Assembly (NCBI GenBank): GCA_937928555.1 | Contig: CALFWR010000042.1 | Location: forward strand, 1-47,310 | Direction of reading: 5' to 3' | Length of the DNA: 47,310 nt | From: an uncultured Pirellulaceae bacterium | GTDB taxonomy: Bacteria > Planctomycetota > Planctomycetia > Pirellulales > Pirellulaceae | Shown here: piece by piece, positions 43,432 through 47,310 of the stretch | Layout: every line of letters begins with the position of its first letter | Numbering within the stretch: the stretch's first letter is position 1 | Notes under the pieces: generated by a model | What the model was told of the DNA's origin: nothing | Database searches by the model: none | The model's input: the letters and a program-made list of their open reading frames with translations, nothing else | Position numbers and translations under genes: made by a program

Positions 43432-44121
43432 ATGAACGCTCAAGAACTTCTGGATCAACTTCTCGCCTCTGCAAAAGAATTGGCATCACAAGGCAAACAA
43501 CTGGCCAGCGAAGGCAAGGACTATGCTTCGGACCTGATTGAGATACCCGAAGAGGGGCCCGAACGCGACCAGATGATCAAAAATCTCAGTGCCGGCGCAG
43601 CAGCGGGTGGCTTGTTGGCCTTGCTGGTGGGAACCAAGCAGGGACGAAAAGTCCTTTCGCCGATCGTCAAAGTTGGATCCGTAGCGGCCCTAGCGGCCGT
43701 TGGATACAAGGCTTGGGAAAAGTACCAACAAACCCACGGCGAGCCTGGCGATGGCCAGCCCGAAAACCAGGAACAACAAAGCCTTGCCATTTTGCAAGCC
43801 ATGATGAGTGCCTCCAAAGCCGATGGCCACATCAGTGAAGAAGAGAACGCGGCGATCACCGGCCAGATCAAAGCCACCGGCTTGCAGGACCAGGCGATGT
43901 CGATTCTGGTCGAACAAATGAGCTTGCCTGCGGACGCTCAGCGAATCGCGAGCCTCGCACGCACACCGCGGATGGCGGTCGATCTCTATCTGGCTTCATT
44001 GGTCATCACCAGCGAAAAGAACGACGCCGAAGAACGGTACTTGCAGGAGTTGGCCGACCAACTGAAACTTGACCCCTCGCTGGTTACTGAAATCCGCAAG
44101 GAAGCCGCTCTGGTTTCCTGA
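43432..44121 (+). CDS. DUF533/TerB-like protein
   Basis: 229 aa. The N-terminus is a helix (LLDQLLASAKELASQGKQL); a Gly/Ala-rich hydrophobic region follows (NLSAGAAAGGLLALLVG, SVAALAAVGYKAWEKYQ) and then a TerB-like helical domain with acidic loops (SASKADGHISEEENAAITGQ; LAQ-type end LQELADQLKLDPSLVTEI). This is the YebE/DUF533 pattern. Function is unknown. The ATG at 43432 fits the family; the reading frame extends upstream through intergenic sequence. A possible -10 (TACAAT, around 43386) is present, with no clear -35. Confidence 0.82.
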   Translation: MNAQELLDQLLASAKELASQGKQLASEGKDYASDLIEIPEEGPERDQMIKNLSAGAAAGGLLALLVGTKQGRKVLSPIVKVGSVAALAAVGYKAWEKYQQTHGEPGDGQPENQEQQSLAILQAMMSASKADGHISEEENAAITGQIKATGLQDQAMSILVEQMSLPADAQRIASLARTPRMAVDLYLASLVITSEKNDAEERYLQELADQLKLDPSLVTEIRKEAALVS

Positions 44122-44137
44122 TCCCGGGAAGTTCTGC

Positions 44138-44806
44138 ATGAATTGCTTTACTCACGCGTTGCCATTTCTTGACAATCCCTCCTACGCCGTCGGAACCTGT
44201 ATTCCCGACTGGCTGGCTGGATCGGATCGCAAATGCCGCGCCCGTGAGAAAAAAGCAGTGCTGTTCGTCGATCACGATGACCCCGTTGTAGCCAACATCG
44301 CCAAAGGCGTCGTACAGCATCATCGGGACGACTACTGGTTTCACACCGGCATCCAGTTTCAGCAAACCAATATCGATTTCGCCGTCCAGATTCGCGAGCA
44401 CTTCGACAATGAAAAAGGAATGCGAACAGGGTTCGTCGGTCACATCCTGATCGAAATGTATCTCGATGCGTGGCTGGACAAAAAATATCCGGGCAAACTT
44501 AGCGAGTTCTACCAGACCATCGCGACGGTCGATTCGGCCAAAGTCCAAAGCACGATCAACCTGTTCGCGACACGGCCCACGAATCGTCTGGCACCCGCGA
44601 TGCTGCACTTCATCGACGAACGATACATCTTTGATTATCAGGACAACGCAAGGACGCTCTATCGCGTCAACCGAGTCCTCGGAAAGATTGGCCTGGAACC
44701 GATCGACGACCGAATCTTGCCCTGGATGGATACCGCTCGCCAACGCGTTTACGCGGAAGTCGATGAGCTTTTGACGAAGTACCCCATCACGCTACCCGGG
44801 GCCTGA
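44138..44806 (+). CDS. Uncharacterised helical protein with His/Asp-rich segments
   Basis: 222 aa, soluble and alpha-helical. Conserved-looking polar positions are FTHALPFLDNPSYAVGTCIPDWL at the N-terminus (read as two parts), HHRDDYWFHTG near residue 65 and FVGHILIEMYLDAWL near 105, an arrangement that resembles acyl-carrier-protein phosphodiesterase (AcpH)-like helical proteins with metal-binding His/Asp. I would not assign a function. The ATG at 44138 begins the family-like N-terminus; it is 16 bases after the DUF533-like stop, so the two genes are probably co-transcribed. Confidence 0.65.
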   Translation: MNCFTHALPFLDNPSYAVGTCIPDWLAGSDRKCRAREKKAVLFVDHDDPVVANIAKGVVQHHRDDYWFHTGIQFQQTNIDFAVQIREHFDNEKGMRTGFVGHILIEMYLDAWLDKKYPGKLSEFYQTIATVDSAKVQSTINLFATRPTNRLAPAMLHFIDERYIFDYQDNARTLYRVNRVLGKIGLEPIDDRILPWMDTARQRVYAEVDELLTKYPITLPGA

Positions 44807-44851
44807 GAGTTAACCCCGAATTGTTCGCGAAGCGTAGGCGTGACCTTCAGT

Positions 44852-45331
44852 TCAACCATTGGGCACCGCATCGTTTCGAAAAAAACCCCTTTTTTTGGCT
44901 TCATTGGCAAGGTGAACCGAAGCCATCTTTCGGGTTAGCGGACTGTCGTGACGAAGCGGGCGAAGCTGATCGATGTAGTGCTTGAGAAACGGACACAGCA
45001 GCATCGCGTCGTTCGGATCGTTCTTGCCGCCGCGGTGCGCGAGTGCTTTTCGATAGGCCGCAAGTGCAGCCGGATTGACGGGATAAATCGTGACGTCATC
45101 GAATTGCAGGAGCGCCGAAATCAGCGGACCTTTGGTGGTTTCGATCGCGATCACGAACTGGCAATCGGGATACTGTTGGCGAAGTTGCTTGATCCACTGC
45201 TGGATCTGGCTAGCGTCTTGCTGAAGTGTACCGGCGGATTGTGTTTTTTCGGTTTGCACCTGCCATGCGTGCTTTTGATCTGCCCAATCGATGCCGACGA
45301 AGGCGAGTGTTTGAGTTATATTGGAATTCAT
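44852..45331 (-). pseudogene. IS110 family transposase, 5' remnant
   Basis: About 159 codons that match only the N-terminal DEDD domain of IS110 transposases: FVGIDWADQKHAW (first Asp), FVIAIETTKGPL (Glu), and NPAALAAYRKALAHRGGKND followed by NDAML (Asp pair). A full transposase is about 330-420 aa with a C-terminal Ser-containing domain, which is missing; similarity fades after LTRKMASVHLANE and the frame ends at 44852. The start ATG at 45331 is intact. It is a truncated, inactive element. Confidence 0.85.
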
Positions 45332-45631
45332 GGTTTCCTGCGGGTTAAAGTGGGGGAGCATGTCGCTTGTTCAATCACGACGCGAAGTGCTTATGGATGC
45401 TCTTTTTTGGAGTCATCATCTGAGAATTCGTTTTGCGTGATTGAAACGCACGCGCTGCAAAGGTCTTCGGTAAGTCGTTTTGGCGACGGCCGGAAAATTG
45501 ATTCGTCAGCGTCCCGACACGCAATTTGAAAGCGGCAAGACGTTTGCCACTTATCCACAGGGACTTGCGCTTTTTCGGCTGCCAAGCATGCTGGGGTTTT
45601 AGTTAACCAAACCCAGCAGCAACAATCGAAG
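45332..45631. other. Spacer between two transposase remnants
   Basis: Exactly 300 bases between the IS110 5' end and the IS91 fragment. A consensus DnaA box TTATCCACA occurs once at 45551-45559. No gene, tRNA or clear element end was found. It may hold the decayed start of the IS91-type transposase. Confidence 0.4.
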
Positions 45632-46036
45632 GTGACTTTTATGGCGCGAGCCGGCCAGGTTGCTGGCGGCAGCAGGAAGCAGATTCCGTTCACGTTGTCG
45701 CAAGTCGAGTTTGTACGTCGATGGAGTTTGCACGTATTGCCCTCGGGCTATACACGGACTCGTCGCTTTGGCGGTTGGGCTAACACAAATCGCGAGCAGT
45801 ATCTGGAGCTGTTCGCCAGGCTGCTTGATGCGGCCGATGCTCCGTTATCCGACCGGGCGACCGAGTTCGAGTTCGGACCTTTGGAAGATTCATCGGTTGA
45901 TCAGGCCGGTTGTTCGTCGGAAAGGCTTTGCAAGGTCTGCGGTTGTTTATTGATACCGCATAGCATGACGCCCAAGCCAAGTTGGGCGTCGGTCATGAAT
46001 TCAAAGCATCGTCCCAGTTGGTACCCGCGTCACTGA
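45632..46036 (+). pseudogene. IS91-type (Y2/HUH) transposase, 3' remnant
   Basis: About 134 codons matching only the C-terminal end of IS91-family transposases: FTLSQVEFVRRWSLHVLPSG, then YTRTRRFGGWANTNREQYL, a zinc-like CKVCGCLL and the terminal PSWASVMNSKHRPSWYPRH. The N-terminal zinc-binding and HUH/Y2 catalytic domains (about 250 residues) are absent. The frame stays open into the spacer (KVTFMARAG), so the break lies somewhere upstream of 45632. It lies next to, and on the opposite strand from, the IS110 remnant. Confidence 0.8.
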
Positions 46037-46266
46037 CGGCACAACCTGCTTGCAAGTTACCACCGAAAGCTGGATTTCGCCTGGCAAATCACTTACCATT
46101 TAGCGTGGCCCGGTCGCAGCGCGCGACAAAGTTCAACGCACGATCTATCCGTGTGCACCAAAACAAATTCCAGATTGCGATACCGTCTCAGTGACACACC
46201 GATAGATCGCAATTCGTTTCTTTAATTCGTTTTTTTTAAGCGGCTAAACCAATCAAAACTCTAGTG

Positions 46267-46294
46267 TTGCTTCGACTACTCGAGATGGTAAAAT
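46267..46294 (+). promoter_or_regulatory. Promoter of the toxin-antitoxin pair
   Basis: TTGCTT (46267-46272) and TAAAAT (46289-46294) are 16 bases apart. The antitoxin ATG at 46300 lies only five bases after the -10, so the predicted start of transcription falls at the start codon and the message would be leaderless. No Shine-Dalgarno is present. Confidence 0.5.
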
Positions 46295-46299
46295 AGGGC

Positions 46300-46533
46300 A
46301 TGAATACCGAATCACACAATCTGCTCGAACAGGCTTTGGCACTACCTGACACAGACCGAGCTGCCCTAGCGGCATCTCTTTTTCGTAGTCTCGATACTGA
46401 GATCGACGCAGATGCAGATGAGTTATGGGATAATGAGATTAAGCGTCGCCTTGAGGAAATTAGATCCGGCGAAGTCAAGCTTGTCCCATGGGACCAAATG
46501 CTCGCAAAAATGAATCGTAGAACTGATGGGTAA
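46300..46533 (+). CDS. Addiction module antitoxin (TIGR02574/PF09720 type)
   Basis: 77 aa. The sequence matches the putative addiction module component family: an N-terminal helix LLEQALALPDTDRAALAASL followed by FRSLD, the acidic WDNEIKRRLEEIRSGEVK and the C-terminal VPWDQML. Family antitoxins neutralise RelE/ParE toxins encoded immediately downstream. Here the two genes overlap by eight bases. The toxin is broken by a stop codon, so this antitoxin is probably an orphan. Confidence 0.9.
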   Translation: MNTESHNLLEQALALPDTDRAALAASLFRSLDTEIDADADELWDNEIKRRLEEIRSGEVKLVPWDQMLAKMNRRTDG

Positions 46534-46834
46534 ATGGCACCTTTCGCTACACCCAGACGCCGAAATTGATGCGTTAAACGGCTACGAATGGTATGCAAAG
46601 CGGAATCAGACCGCAGCGGATTCATTTCGGTTGGCAATAAAGGCTGCCGGCTAGACTATTCGTCGTGCCCCTTCAGTATGGCCGGTTCACAAATATGGAA
46701 CCCAGAAGTACCACTTGAAACAATTTCCTTACAAGATAATTTACATCGTTGAGAACGATCAAATTTTGGTGCTTGCAGTAGCCCACAACCGTCGACGGCC
46801 CGGCTACTGGCAAGATCGACTCAATGGCAAATAA
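46526..46834 (+). pseudogene. ParE/RelE-type toxin gene interrupted by an in-frame TAG
   Basis: Reading from the ATG at 46526, 42 codons (ending RLAIKAAG) precede TAG at 46652-46654. The same frame then continues without shift for 59 more codons to TAA at 46832-46834. Ignoring the TAG, the product would be about 102 aa, the normal size of ParE/RelE toxins. Its second half holds the family core LKQFPYKIIYIVENDQILV and AVAHNRRRPGYW. A single nonsense change therefore inactivates it, and there is no other lesion. The overlap with the antitoxin is preserved. Confidence 0.88.
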
Positions 46835-47018
46835 CGCCGCAAAACAAATGAGTGTTTGACTTCGCGGGCTCATGTTTTTGGGATTGGATCGGTGGATGAG
46901 TTGGTGTGATGGTGCGGTTTGAATTGCTTTGGGTGCCCGCCGGAGCTCAAACACTTTGTTCAAGATGCCCGATTGAAGCTGGATTGGGGCTCTTTCTTTT
47001 TTTGGTTTGTTTCGTTGC

Positions 47019-47221
47019 GAACGCGCAGCGTGAAGGAACTTTGTGGCAAGTTTGGCATCAACCTGGACGACTACAACGGCAACAGCAACTGGGAGCTCGC
47101 CATCCCGGCACGTTTCGTTATCAGCACCGACGGCGTCATCCGCTCCGCGGACTTCAACGCCGACTACACAGTCCGCCCCGAGCCATCCGCGACGGTAGAG
47201 GTGCTTCGCAGTCTCGTGTAG
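47019..47221 (+). pseudogene. Peroxiredoxin (AhpC/TSA-like), 3' fragment
   Basis: About 66 codons match the C-terminal part of bacterial peroxiredoxin-like proteins: ELCGKFGINLDDYNG, LAIPARFVISTDGVIR and DYTVRPEPSATVEVLRSL, where homologues have the strand pair before the last helix. The thioredoxin-fold N-terminus with the peroxidatic cysteine is missing, and the sequence before 47019 in this frame has no family resemblance. The stop TAG (47219-47221) is part of the first palindromic repeat. Confidence 0.75.
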
Positions 47222-47237
47222 GTCAGGCTGTGCCTGA
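47218..47237. repeat. REP-like palindromic repeat, copy 1
   Basis: GTAGGTCAGGCTGTGCCTGA contains a perfect stem, TCAGGC and GCCTGA, around the loop TGT. It overlaps the stop codon of the peroxiredoxin fragment. Copy 2 starts 60 bases later. Confidence 0.85.
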
Positions 47238-47277
47238 CTTGCGCATTGCTGCATGTTGAGCGCGACGACGGTAGACG

Positions 47278-47297
47278 GTAGGTCAGGCTGTGCCTGA
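47278..47297. repeat. REP-like palindromic repeat, copy 2
   Basis: Exact repeat of the 20 bases at 47218-47237, with the same TCAGGC-TGT-GCCTGA stem-loop, in the same orientation. The window ends 13 bases later, so a longer array cannot be excluded. Confidence 0.85.
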
Positions 47298-47310
47298 GAG
47301 AATCAAAGAA

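Noticed and set aside
44948..45529. Plus-strand reading frame of 193 codons
   Set aside because: It is antisense to the IS110 transposase remnant, whose DEDD motifs are clear on the minus strand.
45551..45559. Consensus DnaA box TTATCCACA
   Set aside because: Only one copy, in decayed IS sequence, with no AT-rich unwinding region, no further boxes and no dnaA or dnaN nearby; not an origin.
45391..45693. Minus-strand frame of 100 codons with several cysteines
   Set aside because: It overlaps the spacer and the IS91 remnant, has no start signal and no family pattern.

Overview
The window looks like chromosomal DNA of a planctomycete, probably a Pirellulales-type marine lineage. This is inferred from gene content, since no rRNA or other phylogenetic marker is present. 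The supporting traits are: a very large FG-GAP/ASPIC-UnbV lipoprotein, a DUF1571 protein, a Tat-exported Gfo/Idh/MocA protein, a giant orphan secretin with an N-terminal helical-repeat region, an RDD/SpoIIM/DUF4129/DUF4350/MoxR cluster, IS110 and IS91-type remnants, and palindromic GTAGGTCAGGCTGTGCCTGA repeats. Most genes are GC-rich; the island at 31.5-33.6 kb is visibly AT-richer.

Layout. 1-172: right part of a MITE-like element cut by the window edge. 199-3678: large calcium-loop (VCBS/FG-GAP) lipoprotein. 3882-10092: tightly overlapping membrane/AAA+ cluster (RDD, SpoIIM-like, multi-TM protein, DUF4129, DUF4350, MoxR ATPase), followed closely by trpC at 10097-10888. 10899-14268, minus strand: DUF1571 protein, small lipoprotein, polysaccharide flippase. 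14560-16045: two anchored coiled-coil proteins separated by a terminator. 16128-17993, minus strand: glmS. 18506-22396: secretin, preceded by a leader with mutually exclusive stem-loops and followed by a strong terminator. 22609-28476: GNAT, methyltransferase, HI0933-type flavoprotein, B12-binding radical SAM protein and membrane protein. 28628-31363: hybrid histidine kinase.

31536-33574: an AT-richer two-gene cassette, an AAA/ABC-like ATPase plus a probable TOPRIM/DUF4276-like protein. This is the best candidate for a little-described system, most likely phage defence, and it ends in a bidirectional terminator. 33725-36502, minus strand: M16 metalloprotease. 36667-40239: Gfo/Idh/MocA oxidoreductase and CstA transporter. 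40329-40515: a complete 187-bp MITE-like element with 16-bp inverted termini and a 5-bp CTGAA target duplication; it is the same family as the element at 1-172, and a third fragment lies at 38156-38186. 40672-44806: M48 protease (minus), small multidrug export-like protein, family 5 uracil-DNA glycosylase, DUF533/TerB-like protein, uncharacterised helical protein.

44.8-47.3 kb is a graveyard of decayed DNA: an IS110 transposase 5' remnant, an IS91-type transposase 3' remnant, a toxin-antitoxin pair whose ParE/RelE toxin has an in-frame TAG, a peroxiredoxin 3' fragment and two palindromic repeats.

Themes: the MoxR cluster lacks the DUF58 partner that family knowledge predicts, mobile DNA brackets the right-hand third, and the ATPase/TOPRIM-like pair looks like an inserted accessory module between housekeeping genes.
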